A stretch of DNA of 64,000 nucleotides, from NCBI GenBank assembly GCA_031310005.1, contig CM062386.1:1674001-1738000 (forward strand). The letters are read 5' to 3'. A program made the translations under genes and the position numbers. Numbering within the stretch: the first letter of the stretch is position 1; each line of letters starts with the position of its first letter. Source of the stretch: Dactylellina haptotyla (Eukaryota; Ascomycota; Orbiliomycetes; Orbiliales; Orbiliaceae). The notes below the pieces were generated by a model that saw only the letters and a program-made list of their open reading frames with translations, made no database searches and had not been told where the DNA came from. Positions 46,601-56,849 of this stretch are shown piece by piece.

Positions 46601-47507
46601 GGTTATGTTTGTTGTGTGGAGCGGTCTGCGCGCCCTGTTGGGCACCGTAACGCGGGTGAGGTAGCAACTTGGCTCCCACTGCCCAGCTAGCAGTCAAGAC
46701 ATATGGCCGTGATGCGAAGCAGAAACCTAAGAAGCCTTCTGGTTGATAATATCGAGAGTCTTTGATGTACCCCAGTTCTATTTATCTAAGCTAAAATTGG
46801 TTTACTATATATATCGATCAAATTGCTCGAAATTTTGTTGGCTTCTAAAGGGTTCAACTCGCAAGATCCATGCGCAGCCAAAACGAGCTTGGACCTACCT
46901 CATCGCCAACATCACGTATTCGTCTCGTCACAACGACGTGATGTAAATGCCAAAGAAAAAGACCAAAAATTGAGCTATGTGATACTTATACTACAAAGAA
47001 CTCATGTTCCACTAAACCCAAGCTTCCCTTTTCGTTTTCTCGGAGTCAATGGCACGCGAATATCCGGTCTGTTCCCCTGCTTGGCCGTATTTCGATGTTA
47101 GAAGAAACATGAGAGCAAATTTCACATGCTCGAAAACGACGCCCGACAAGCGAGCTGAGGTCTCAGTGGAGCATTCTGTGCAGCCCTGGTCCGGGAACCG
47201 AATGGGCGTTTTGCCTGGATAGCTCCCTGCATCGGTCAGCGACTTGCAGGCTCAAACAGAGCAAAACTGTGACGTTTTCCGCCCGTCGTGCGGCAAGTGG
47301 TAAAGACTCCCTGGGAACCCAAATTTCCGTGCGCGCGAGCCAAATAGCTTAAATTTCGCAGCCCCGCGCTTGATTCTCAACAAAAAAAAATATATTCAAA
47401 AAAACATCCTGCGATGCTGCGTGAGATAGATAGATAACTAACCGGTCATCCGCTCGCTCTAGACATAGGCGATTCGCAATTGAAAGCTCAATTGCACGCG
47501 GGATGCG
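46601..47507. other. Intergenic between divergent genes
   Basis: The GH18 gene and the P450 diverge from this region, so it holds both promoters. No gene or clear repeat seen. Confidence 0.4.
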
Positions 47508-49286
47508 ATGCTTGCTGCGTACGTCCTCGCCTCAGTAGGGCTTGCCTACGCCGTGAAGCAATTGGTCTATCGACGGTCGCACAGGATCAGCCGACACGGT
47601 CGTTCATTGAGGTACGGTGCTATTCTCAACACATTTGCCCAAGTGCTTGTTGGAAGAGCTGATGCTAACAGAGGAACGCTCCAGAACTCCGCCTGGTACT
47701 CTCCCTGTCTTTGGGAACGGTCTTAAGTTCCTACTCTTGGACAGACAGTCGCTCTTCGACTGGTTCAGCGAAATTCATAATGACGTCTTTGGGTTCGAAA
47801 CTTATGAGATCAGTGTTCCCACGCTACCGCCCGGGGTTGTGATTAGTGATCCCGAGGTATTGGAGTTTGTGATGAAGAAGGAAGGGAGCGAAGGGTTTGG
47901 GAAAGGTCCTTTCTTCGAAGAGAGAAGTTGGCATCTATTCGGTAGTACGAAATCTTTTCGTTCCGATTGTTCGAACCTTCATTCAAAAGGTTCAGTGTCG
48001 ACATGACCAAGCTAACTTGTTGAGTCGGCAAAATAGGTCATGGGATAATCAATGCCTCTGGTCAGTTATGGAAGACACAGCGCAAAGCGGGAAATAGATT
48101 CTTCGCCGGATCCCATTTGCAAGTTCTCGTCGACGAGGTGTTTCCTAAATTTTGGGAGAAGGCTCGTGATGAACTTAACGAGGCGGCGGAAACCGGTGGA
48201 GTCGTAGATATGGAGGAGTTATATCTAGAATTCACAACTCGTGTGATGGGTAGAGTTGCTTTTGGGGTAAGTAAAGTCTTAAATTTCTGCCTGGAGGCAT
48301 TCCCACACAAGGCCATACTGACTGGTTGATCATAGATGGATCTGTCCAACTCTCATCCTTTCTCAGCAGCCTTTGACTATGCTTCGGATCTCACTGGTCT
48401 TCGATTCCAGAACCCACTCTGGAAGTTAAACTATTATTTATTTGGCCATAAGTTCCGAAAGGCAGTATCAATAGTAAAATCTTTCGGTAACGAGATCGTG
48501 CGATTAGCAGTCTGCCGCCGAGAGAACACCGAAAGCAACGTAAAGACAGATGAAACAATAGAAACAGTCTCGACGGATGATGGCGGCGATCTAGTCAATA
48601 TGCTTCTCGATGCCGTTCCAGAGCATCATGTCGTCGCAGATTCTGCGATAAATTTCCTCTCCGCAGGAAGGGATACCACCGCAAACTCCATGACTTGGAC
48701 GCTACACCTTCTACTCGAAAACCCTCATCTCATCCAATACATCACGGACGAGTTACCATCTGTCGGCATCCACAACTACGCCAGCTTGAGCACAGCATTG
48801 ACCCCCAAGAGTCACGCCGTATTTCTGGAGACCTTGCGGTTATACCCACCCGTACCATTCGAACTGAAGCAAACACTCAATACCTCAGGCATGGTATTAC
48901 CTGACGGAACGATCCTACCTCACGAAAGCGTGCTTGTGTGGTGTCCCTACGCATACGGGCGGTCCAAGAAGATATGGGGAGATGATGCCTACGATTTCAA
49001 ACCAGAGCGATGGATCGAAACGATGGATATTACAAACAGCACAAACGAAGTCAAATTAAAAGTCAAAAGCGCAGCCGAATATCCGGTGTTCAATGGCGGC
49101 GCGAGGAGTTGTCTGGGGAAGCGAATGGCAGAGGTAATGGGAGTCTGGGTGATGAGCGAGAGCCTAAGGAACTGGGAATTCGAAGAGGTGGAAAAATTGG
49201 GGCGACGTAGGAGCAGGAATAGTTTGACCTTGCCCATGGAAGGGGGCTTAAAGGTCAGGGTGAGGAAGAAGGCTCCGGCGATGTAG
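47508..49286 (+). CDS. Cytochrome P450 monooxygenase
   Basis: Likely exons 47508-47598, 47672-47941, 48037-48266 and 48336-49286, giving about 513 residues, normal for a microsomal P450. The first junction is uncertain; the other two are firm. A membrane anchor (MLAAYVLASVGLAYAVKQLV) is followed by the Pro-rich hinge (RTPPGTLPVFGNG). Diagnostic motifs follow: the I-helix SAGRDTTANSMTW, the K-helix ETLRLYPPVPFE, the PERF-like DFKPERW, and the heme loop FNGGARSCLGKRMAE with the ligating Cys. The sequence GHGIINASGQLWKTQRK at the exon 3 start is the C-helix Trp region. The overall style resembles CYP52/CYP63/CYP539-like alkane and fatty-acid hydroxylases. That clan call is inference, and the substrate is unknown. 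Confidence 0.9.
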
Positions 49287-51005
49287 GTATACTTATCCTC
49301 CTGCGAGTCGACGGTTTTGTGTATATACGCGTATAAAGTGGGACTTTTTTATATTGCACGTCACGGCTGTGGTCATAAATTTTCCTCATTGGTCACATTC
49401 GGTTAAACAAAAAGGAATTTGCACAACCACTACCCCAAAATTCATGAAAAGTTGGCTTTTGCGTTTTTAAGAAGTCGAGTCCAGGTCCCTGAATATCGAT
49501 CTGCGATCGCGAGAAGGGCTTACGTGGACGGCCATAACCGAAGATCATAACGTTACCGCTAATGGCCATTCCGAGTTTCGAAGCACGAACTCGTCTGAAA
49601 AGGAGGCTCAGCGATGGAGACATTATTAAGCGTGTCGTGATAGCCGGATTTTCGGGTCCGAAGGCGAGTATGGACACTTCTAGCGGAGATTTATTTCGTT
49701 CAATTGCCTGGAGCGCTTGGATTATAAGCTTATGAGGTGGGTTGAAGTCATTCTTCTTGGCTGGGCTGTGTACGTAACCGGGCCGCAGCCCTATCACGAG
49801 AGAGTGGATGTGTTGTTATGCATGCCAAACCCGCCAAGCTGCTTTTCGTATCTTTCGTATGCTATGTTTATTTCGAGGTGCGTCTAATTTAGGGCGATGC
49901 CAATGTTTAGCTTTTGGATATTGTTCCAGAAAAGTTGGAAGCCAAGTGTAAGATAACCGTGCAGGAAGGGAACGGCTATTGGCTTTTCTGGAACTCCGCC
50001 AGATTTCGATACCAATCTCGTCTAAAGTAGGCTAAAAAAGATCTTAGGATCGGTAGATTTGTGATACAACGCATCCCTTCGTGTGATTTTTGGGTGGTCA
50101 AAAACGAATACGAAAAGCCGGGCGGTATAGTTGTTTCATTTCGGCGGTTGCATTTTGAAACTAAAAATCGATGGATCGATTGGAAAAAGGGTAGAACAAC
50201 CTTAATCAAGCTGACTAAATTTATAAATGGCAGCTTACGACGACGCTTCATGAAGGCTTTTCTTCCTGCATAACTCTGCCCAATGACCTCCCACCTCCCC
50301 GGGCACGGTACAGAGCTATTCCCAAACGAGTTATGCAGCACCCTCTGCCTATTTTTGCGTTCAACCGCCATTCTCACTCTCTAAGCGGGCTCAAATATCG
50401 AAATGATCTTCACAAAGCATATTGTTATAGCATTCCGAACAGCCTTCGCCGGCGCCAAGGTTAAGCTTGATGAACCCGGTAGTGTCGTATCACCCTGCTA
50501 GGCTGGATGAGGATATGCGCTCCTCGCGGATGGTCAATGGTTCTTTTCGATTTCCCCCCCTTCCATACTTGTGACGATTGTTGTAGTTTGCGTTACGCAA
50601 GTCCGGAAGGCTTGTATGATATTGATGAAATAATTGTTCCGGCGTTTGTGGGGGGTTTGCCGGAGCCATTGGTTGGTGACCAACTATCTGGTTAGAGGTA
50701 CACGGACAGATGCAAGGAGAGATTGCAATATTAGGCCTATCTTGATCCAGGTTTATACGCGGATAGAATATCTTCTCGGAATCAAAACATGTATAAAGAG
50801 CATCCGAATCTACACCATCTAAATTTGTCCTGATGATATTAGAGCAGCGTTCCATTCACTTTTCATTCGATAGTAAAAATACTTTTGAACTATCGCTTCT
50901 TTTGAATTTATTTATTTCTTCCTCTTCTTGATCAATTCTTTGGTGTTTTACTTTCTCCTTCGATCTTCATACTTATCGGCATTGAGCTTCTATACAACCG
51001 TCAAG
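49287..51005. other. 1.7-kb intergenic region
   Basis: A minus-strand frame at 49393-49797 faintly resembles leucine-rich F-box-type fungal proteins but lacks enough motif to call. The rest has chance frames. The right end is the promoter of the RTA1-like gene. Confidence 0.35.
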
Positions 51006-52202
51006 ATGTCTGGGACTAGTACTATTCCTACGGCATCACCAACTCCGACATATGGAGATTGGTGCACTGTCGATACCTGTCCCGTATCGGAGAGTATGTT
51101 TGGATATTTCCCAAGTATGGGATTCAATGCTGTCCTCCTATCCCTTTTCGTGCTATCCACCATCGGCTTTGTTGTTGTGGGTGTCTGGAAGAAAACTTGG
51201 GGCTTTCTCGCTGCGATGACATTAGGGGGTTTCCGTAAGTTACACGTCTAGTTTCTTCGACTTTTTCTTAAGAGTGAAGTCTTTCAACAATAAAAGTCCT
51301 ACAGGAATTAATCAATAAATCATTCTAGTTGAAATCATTGGCTACATCGGTCGTATTGGAGGGAGCAAAGACCCTTTCAGTGGACTCGGAGGCCAGGCTT
51401 TCATCGTCCAGATTAGTTGTTTGACAATCGCGCCCGCTTGCTACGCAGCTGGTATTTATCTCTGCCTCGCCAGAATGTAAGTCTTCAACTCTGCCTATCT
51501 ATCCTCATTGTTCCCAATGAAATATCTCAAGACACCGTCCCAGTCTAATAATTCTCCTTCCTTTCAGTGTCACAGCTTTCGGCACCGATATTTCCCGCAT
51601 CCCACCTCGTTGGTACACTTACATCTTCATATTCTGTGATGTCCTCTCCCTGGTCATGCAGTCGGTCGGTGGTGCCATCGCGGCGACTTCAGAAGACAGG
51701 GCCGGCACTCAGGTCGGTACTAACATTACCATCGCCGGTCTCGCGTGGCAAGTATTCACCATGACTCTCTTCATGGCTTTATGCGGAGAGTTCGCGTGGC
51801 GATGCTATCAACGACGCGACAGCTTCGACGAGAGCCAGAGAGGTTTCAGAGAGAGCAAGCGATTCAAATACTTCCTCATCGCGCTTGGAGCAGCTACTTT
51901 ATTCATCTACATTCGATGCATCTATCGTGTTGCAGAGATGGCAGACGGATGGGGCGGTCGTTTGATGGTCAATGAGACTTACTTTTTGGTTTTGGAGGGA
52001 TTGTGAGTACTTTGCTTCTTAGTCCTTATTATTTTCGTGCCTCTTATCTAACATCACAAACAATAGGATGGTCATTCTTGCATGTCTCGTTCTAAATGTC
52101 TTTCACCCCGGTATTTGTTTCCAGGCCAGCTATGCGACTAGATTGGCGGCCACGAAGGAATACAATGTTGAGATGAGCAGCTCAGAGGGATTTAACAAGT
52201 AG
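51006..52202 (+). CDS. RTA1-like lipid-translocating membrane protein
   Basis: Four exons (51006-51234, 51329-51476, 51568-52002, 52067-52202) give about 315 residues. Seven hydrophobic helices can be traced, for example FNAVLLSLFVLSTIGFVVVG, LEIIGYIGRI, LTIAPACYAAGIYLCLARI, YIFIFCDVLSLVMQSVGGAI, WQVFTMTLFMALCGEFAWRC and FLIALGAATLFIYIRCIYRV. The sequences ISRIPPRWYTYIFI, DVLSLVMQSVGG and RCIYRVAEMADGW are classic for the fungal RTA1/RTM1 family (Rsb1-like lipid translocating exporters). Members affect sphingoid base export and resistance to toxic compounds such as 7-aminocholesterol; the cargo here is not known. The N-terminus before the first helix has two Cys and is short. Confidence 0.95.
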
Positions 52203-52528
52203 GACTGCAGTCTGCTGTACTGCTCTTTCCTACGATAAATTGATTCCCTGTTGTTTTTTTCGGCTGCTATTCCTGTATCAACCCATGGAAGAATAACCAG
52301 TAACGACTATTAGAAGGATGGCTTCACATTTTCTGCAATTTGATTACATTTCTTTTCTTTCTTTCATCTTGTAATTAATTCAAAATTTACCAGACGAAAT
52401 GAACGCTCGTTTGCATTATACTCGAAAAAAGATATCATTCATTCATTAAAAACATATCACTTGAAGCTTGGTACTAATTTATAACATTTGCTTCAAACAA
52501 GCTTTGTAATCCAGCTTCAAATTTTCAA
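52203..52528. other. Convergent intergenic region
   Basis: Lies between the 3' ends of the RTA1-like and catalase-like genes. A+T rich; nothing else seen. Confidence 0.35.
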
Positions 52529-53529
52529 CTATGATGGTGGTGCCGCTCTGCGCTCTCGTCCGCTAATAAGGTAAATCGATGCTCTCATATCAATCAAAGG
52601 ATCATCGCTCGATTCAACACCATCCACTCTCGGAACAGGGTCATAGATCATATATTTCTGATCCGCCTTGTTCTTGTCGGGCTCTTCCAAAGCCTCCAAC
52701 TTCAACGTTCCGAGTTCTTCAACTTTTCTGTCTTCTGGCCAGTGAACTGTCGCGTCATCGGTGACATCTCCCTCTTCGGCGATCTGTGCCAACAGCTTCA
52801 TTTCCACTGGGCCGGCTCCCAAGCGCTCCTTGAGTTCCTCAAACAGAAATTCTGGGCCCTTGGTCGCCAATTCTTCTGTGATTAGAGTCGTAGTGCCGAC
52901 GGTAGGTGTCACTCTATATCTCACGAAGGTCCCCTTGCCATCAGCGGAAACTAATTTGAAAGCGTTCACGCCCCAATAACTCAAACCGACAAAGCTCTCT
53001 GCCGTCGGCTTCGGAGCTTGAACGAACGCTAGAGCCGCCGGATGAGTTCCGAGGAACTCCTGGATTGTGCCACCACCGAGGGCTCCTAGGAAAGCCAAGA
53101 ATTCCTCACCCGTTCTAACGGGGAAGAATGGGGTGGAGTGTGTGATAATATCAGTATGGCTACGGCCTCCGAGGTGGAAACGAATTCCGAGACCGCGAGG
53201 ACTAGCATTGGCGTCTGTATCGGGAATCACGGGAATGCCCGTTGAGTTTGAGAAGCGGACCGTGACGGGAGTCGAAGCATCAGTAAAGTGCTTCGCTTTG
53301 CTGAGCGTACCGGCAACAGCAGTTGGAGTGAAGGTACCGGTAACGAGGGTTCCTTTCGCGTGTGCTGTTGAATAGTATACCGTTAGAGTTTGGGGTTTTC
53401 ACTAAAGATAATAGAGGTAAATAGGAACTTACCAGGTCTGAAGCCTGGAGGGGTTCCGAAGGCGCCTTGGAGACCTTTTACAAGGTTTGTGGCGGTAGCA
53501 TTGGTTTTGTCGTCGGTTGAGAGAGGCAT
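52529..53529 (-). CDS. Small catalase-like heme protein (catalase-related peroxidase type)
   Basis: Two exons, 53529-53433 and 53364-52529, give about 310 residues. The first exon ends GFRP and the second starts with AHAKGTLVTGTFTPT, which contains the distal-pocket His of catalase-fold proteins (HAKG). TPVTVRFSNSTGIPVIPDTD and ASPRGLGIRFHLGG follow, close to mono-functional and SrpA/KatA-like small catalases. The C-terminus has DPLIDMRASIYLISG, the region where small family members end. At 310 residues it is much shorter than classical catalases (about 500) and lacks their long wrapping and flavodoxin-like ends, so it is probably a minicatalase or organic hydroperoxide peroxidase. There is no signal peptide or PTS1 (ends PPS). 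Confidence 0.88.
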
Positions 53530-54476
53530 TGCTGAGGGAATTGCCGCAGTATTCAATGATAATTAAGTCGAGTTTAGGTAATTGAGTTCGATACTGAGGC
53601 AAGATACACTGGATTTTGATATATCGAGGACGACAGACTCTCTTTATATAGACGATTCCCGTGGACTTAACCCCTCCATCGGCGCAATTCAAAACCCTGG
53701 GGCCCTGATATATCCTATCTTACCCGGGGATAAGAGGGGCTTCTAGAATGCAAGCTAAATGCTCACCGTTGGCTAGCTGCCTGAGTGCGGGGAAATCCGC
53801 CATTCTATCGCCATTTACTATCTGTAAGTCGGAAGATTTCAAGCTTTTGAGCGGCCTCTCATTACGTTTTTCCTATCCTACTAGCGAGGGAAGGCGGGAT
53901 GCAACCTGCAGCATTTTAGTGTGAGAGGAGCCCCACTCCGCATTGAAGGCCCTGTTCAGATTGCAAATGAACGAGCTCTCATAGGTGCGGGTGGGGATCC
54001 ACTGGGATGCCTCTGGGTTTAGTCTGCATGCTCCCTCGACGGATTCGTATTCGAGGCTGCTCGATTATGTTGACTAATCCGCGGTGCGGGAGTTTGGTGG
54101 GATGGTGTAATCCGCTGTGTGGTATTTCAGGTGTTGCGGATCCATAGAGAACACTCGACGGGTTGTCCTAATAGCCGGCTTGGTTACGCAGATATCAATC
54201 CACAGAGAATATGAGTTCCTTTCGCAATCCTTCCATGTATGCCGTGTCTCGCGGTACTAACAAGCCAGCTGAAAATCAAACCGGAGTAGCAGAACAGATA
54301 TATTGAGATTTCCCTTAACATTGATCAAGCATATATATTTTCAAGGAGACGAAGCTTGATTTCAACTAGTACTCTGTTTCTCTTGATACCAATATAACAA
54401 ATCGTTTATTGAATCTGATATTTCTAGTTCCATGGGTGCATATCTAAAGCTCCGGATGTAGTTGACTGTTGTGAAA
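53530..54476. other. Intergenic
   Basis: Promoter of the catalase-like gene on the left and 3' end of the dsRBD-like gene on the right. No gene or repeat recognised. Confidence 0.35.
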
Positions 54477-54926
54477 TTACCAGGGGAATAGGTCATCCAA
54501 ATTTTGGAGCCATTCATCCACAGCTGCATCGATAGCTCGCTGAGGCGTATTCCCATAGCCTTTGAGGGTCTTCCAGCCGATCATTCTAGAGATCTTTCGG
54601 ACTCTGATAATGCAACGATATCTCCCGGTGCGTATGTTCCTGCTGGTCGACATGCATCCTTCCAACTGCTTCTTGTTCAGTTTCTCTTGGAGTACTTGGC
54701 ATGATTGTCTTGGGGTTGAAATATCCCTCAAATATACATCCTCCATACTCCAGCGCGGACGGGAGAGGCCCTGTATCATGGCGGCTGTATGTTTTGTAGC
54801 TGGCTTAGCTTCGGGTTCAGTTCCATCTTTCGATTCGGAAGTGATGTCGGTAACGTCCGCAGGCAAGGGTGGCTCTGGCGTACGACAAGCGAGGCGCGGT
54901 CTTGGCTGACCCCAGCTCTCGGACAT
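54477..54926 (-). CDS. Small basic protein with dsRBD-like pattern, 149 aa
   Basis: Single exon from ATG at 54926. The first 50 residues are low-complexity and Pro/Glu-rich. The rest shows an alpha-beta-beta-beta-alpha pattern: CQVLQEKLNKKQLEG, then RYRCIIRVRKI, IGWKTLKGYG, and NTPQRAIDAAVDEWLQNL. The combination of a basic G-Y-G turn and a final helix with Ala pairs is reminiscent of the double-stranded RNA-binding fold (GxGxSKKxAKxxAA), although the Lys residues are replaced by Pro, Gln and Arg. A similar sequence lies at 56084-56323. I cannot assign function; RNA binding is inference from pattern only. Confidence 0.6.
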   Translation of the reverse strand: MSESWGQPRPRLACRTPEPPLPADVTDITSESKDGTEPEAKPATKHTAAMIQGLSRPRWSMEDVYLRDISTPRQSCQVLQEKLNKKQLEGCMSTSRNIRTGRYRCIIRVRKISRMIGWKTLKGYGNTPQRAIDAAVDEWLQNLDDLFPW

Positions 54927-55379
54927 CTTGGTGATGATTTATAAGGTTTTTAAAATACGCAATTGATTCCGAAATGGATATATTAAAGTTGGCAGGAACT
55001 CAAATAAAGGAGAAAGGGTTAGTGGGAAAGAAATTTATTGAAGAGGGTGTGAAGTCTAGGTGTACCAATTTATATCTCATATGGCTCCGTTGCAGAAGTT
55101 TCAACCACAGACCAAGCTTCCTGGGATTGAGGGGCAACGTTGCCCGAGAACTTCTTCAATTCACTTACCCCCGAAGATAGTCTTTTTGTAATTTTCACAC
55201 TCACTATAGCAAGAGCTCCAAGTGAAAAGAAATTTGTAAAATATTTAGGCCTTTGGTCAATAGGTTTCAGCTTTTGTGACGATAGGATTACCTATAAATA
55301 AGTCTTGAATGGCTATCCGGATTTACTATAAGAAGACATACACGATGAAAGGATAGTAAGGGCCAAAAACCTTTTCGAG

Positions 55380-55600
55380 AGAAAAAAGGTTTGAATAACA
55401 AGTTACATAGTTGAGGTTCGAACTCGAGTCGCTGAGAAGAAAAAAGAGGGAGAAACCCCCATAGGAGGCTCGGACTCCTATAGAGGAGCTATCTAGGGGC
55501 CCAATTCAGGCCGTGAAGAGGCTAAGTCACAAGTTACTACTAGGCAGGCATCCTCGCCCACTGGACTAGGTGAGCAGGGTTTCTGAAATTCAAAGAACCA
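55380..55600 (-). other. Candidate tRNA-derived (SINE-like) element
   Basis: Read on the minus strand there is a good A box, TAGTCCAGTGG (55558-55568), with a matching D-stem complement GGAT just after it. A good B box within GAGTTCGAACCTC (55413-55425) is about 135 bases downstream, and a T6 run (55382-55387) follows as in polymerase III terminators. The spacing is too long for an ordinary tRNA, and the acceptor stem does not pair. A degraded tRNA-derived SINE is one reading and chance is another. Confidence 0.3.
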
Positions 55601-55734
55601 CATGATGTTTATATACCGAACGAAAGTTATAGCGTTATAAAGATAGAGACCACTCACATAAGACTATAACTCCGGCAACGTTAGGTGTTACCGTGTACAA
55701 GACCAATCCACTATGTCATATCCTGTCTCCATAG

Positions 55735-55748
55735 CCCACACGTGTGGG
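55735..55748. repeat. 14-base perfect palindrome around CACGTG
   Basis: CCCACACGTGTGGG is its own complement and has an E-box core. It could be a bHLH factor site, but no adjacent start codon makes this likely. Confidence 0.4.
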
Positions 55749-56083
55749 TCGAGGAGCTTCCTAGTCGAACCTGTCCTCCGTCGCCGGAATGATTCGCCTT
55801 GTAAATTGTAGTTATAGCAGCGAACTTCTAACTACGAGATAAGATATTAAATCAAATATAGCAATCATTGACGGGACTCGTGGAGATATCCGAACAGACA
55901 AATCATTCATAGCGAACAAATACACTAGAATGAGAACGAGACACCATAAGGACGAAATAATTGTCTGAGATTTTTGGGATAAATCGAGCTAGAATTCAAA
56001 ATGAAACACCATCGCTGAAGTATTATATAGATTTGCTTTAAACGTACACGGCAAAATATTCGCAATCTCGTGGGTTTCCAATT

Positions 56084-56323
56084 CTAAGGAAATTCTTCTG
56101 GCAATCGAAGCAGCCAGATCATCGCTGCTTTGTTAATCGCTCCCAGCCTGGACTTACCGAAGCACCTTTGCACCTTCCACCTGGGATTGAGAGCAAAGCG
56201 ATGTACCCTGATGGTAGCCTGGTAAAAACGGTCGCGGCGCTGAGTAGCAACCTCACCGATCAATTGCTTGCGATTCAACTCCCTCTGGAGAGGCCGACAG
56301 GATTCTATGGGCATGTTCCTCAA
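56084..56323 (-). CDS. Short paralogue of the dsRBD-like protein, 79 aa
   Basis: Frame from ATG at 56323. It aligns along its whole length with the C-terminal half of the protein at 54477-54926: SCRPLQRELNRKQLIG matches SCQVLQEKLNKKQLEG, YQATIRVHRF matches YRCIIRVRKI, RWKVQRCFG matches GWKTLKGYG, and GAINKAAMIWLLRLPEEFP matches RAIDAAVDEWLQNLDDLFP. The N-terminal low-complexity part is missing, and an in-frame stop lies just upstream of the ATG. It is either a truncated duplicate or the last exon of a gene whose first exon I could not find. Confidence 0.5.
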   Translation of the reverse strand: MRNMPIESCRPLQRELNRKQLIGEVATQRRDRFYQATIRVHRFALNPRWKVQRCFGKSRLGAINKAAMIWLLRLPEEFP

Positions 56324-56849
56324 TTTCTAAACCGGTCTAATCGGGAAATTATGGGTCGGTAAGCCCCTGCCAGGCTCTACATTGTAAGTCCAGGTTTGCT
56401 CCACCTCTAACGACGAGCGATGGCAATTTAAAGCTATAATACTGTCAAAGCTTAATAGAAACAAATACGAAGAAAGACGAGGCTACGGCTGGAGTTCAAA
56501 CGACTAATGATGAAATAGCTTCATAAGTTTCTCTAGATAATATAGGTATATTACTCTGTACTTAAATCTCTAGCCAGCACTTTCGAAGATTTTAACTACT
56601 CTATTATTGTAAAAAGACTGAAATATAGAGCTATGATACCAAAAATCAAATCCGAGCTTCCATAAGCTTTCCTAAAATACAAAAGGGAATATCATTCAAG
56701 TGATATCATACTACTAGATCCCTAAGTTGGCAACCTCCCGTTACCTTCAGAAAACCAAAACAGAACATGCACAAATTCCAAGAAAAAAACGCAACCTAAA
56801 TTAAACTTAAAATAGCTTGAATCAGATCGATGAACTTCTGTTACAATAA
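56324..56849. other. Intergenic
   Basis: 3' side of the multi-peptide precursor gene. A+T rich, no feature seen. Confidence 0.35.

Larger units (their letters stand above)
54927..56083. other. Intergenic with tRNA-like promoter boxes and palindrome
   Basis: Lies between two related minus-strand genes. It contains a candidate tRNA-derived element (55380-55600) and a 14-base palindrome centred on CACGTG (55735-55748). No protein-coding gene recognised. Confidence 0.4.

Noticed and set aside
49393-49797. Possible fragment of a leucine-rich F-box-type protein
   Set aside because: Only a faint pattern of hydrophobic repeats; no F-box, no splice partners and no clear homologue recalled.
55650-55730. 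tRNA-Thr-like stretch with a TGT-type loop
   Set aside because: The D arm lacks several bases, the anticodon stem does not pair and no acceptor stem forms. Resemblance is too weak to call even a relic.
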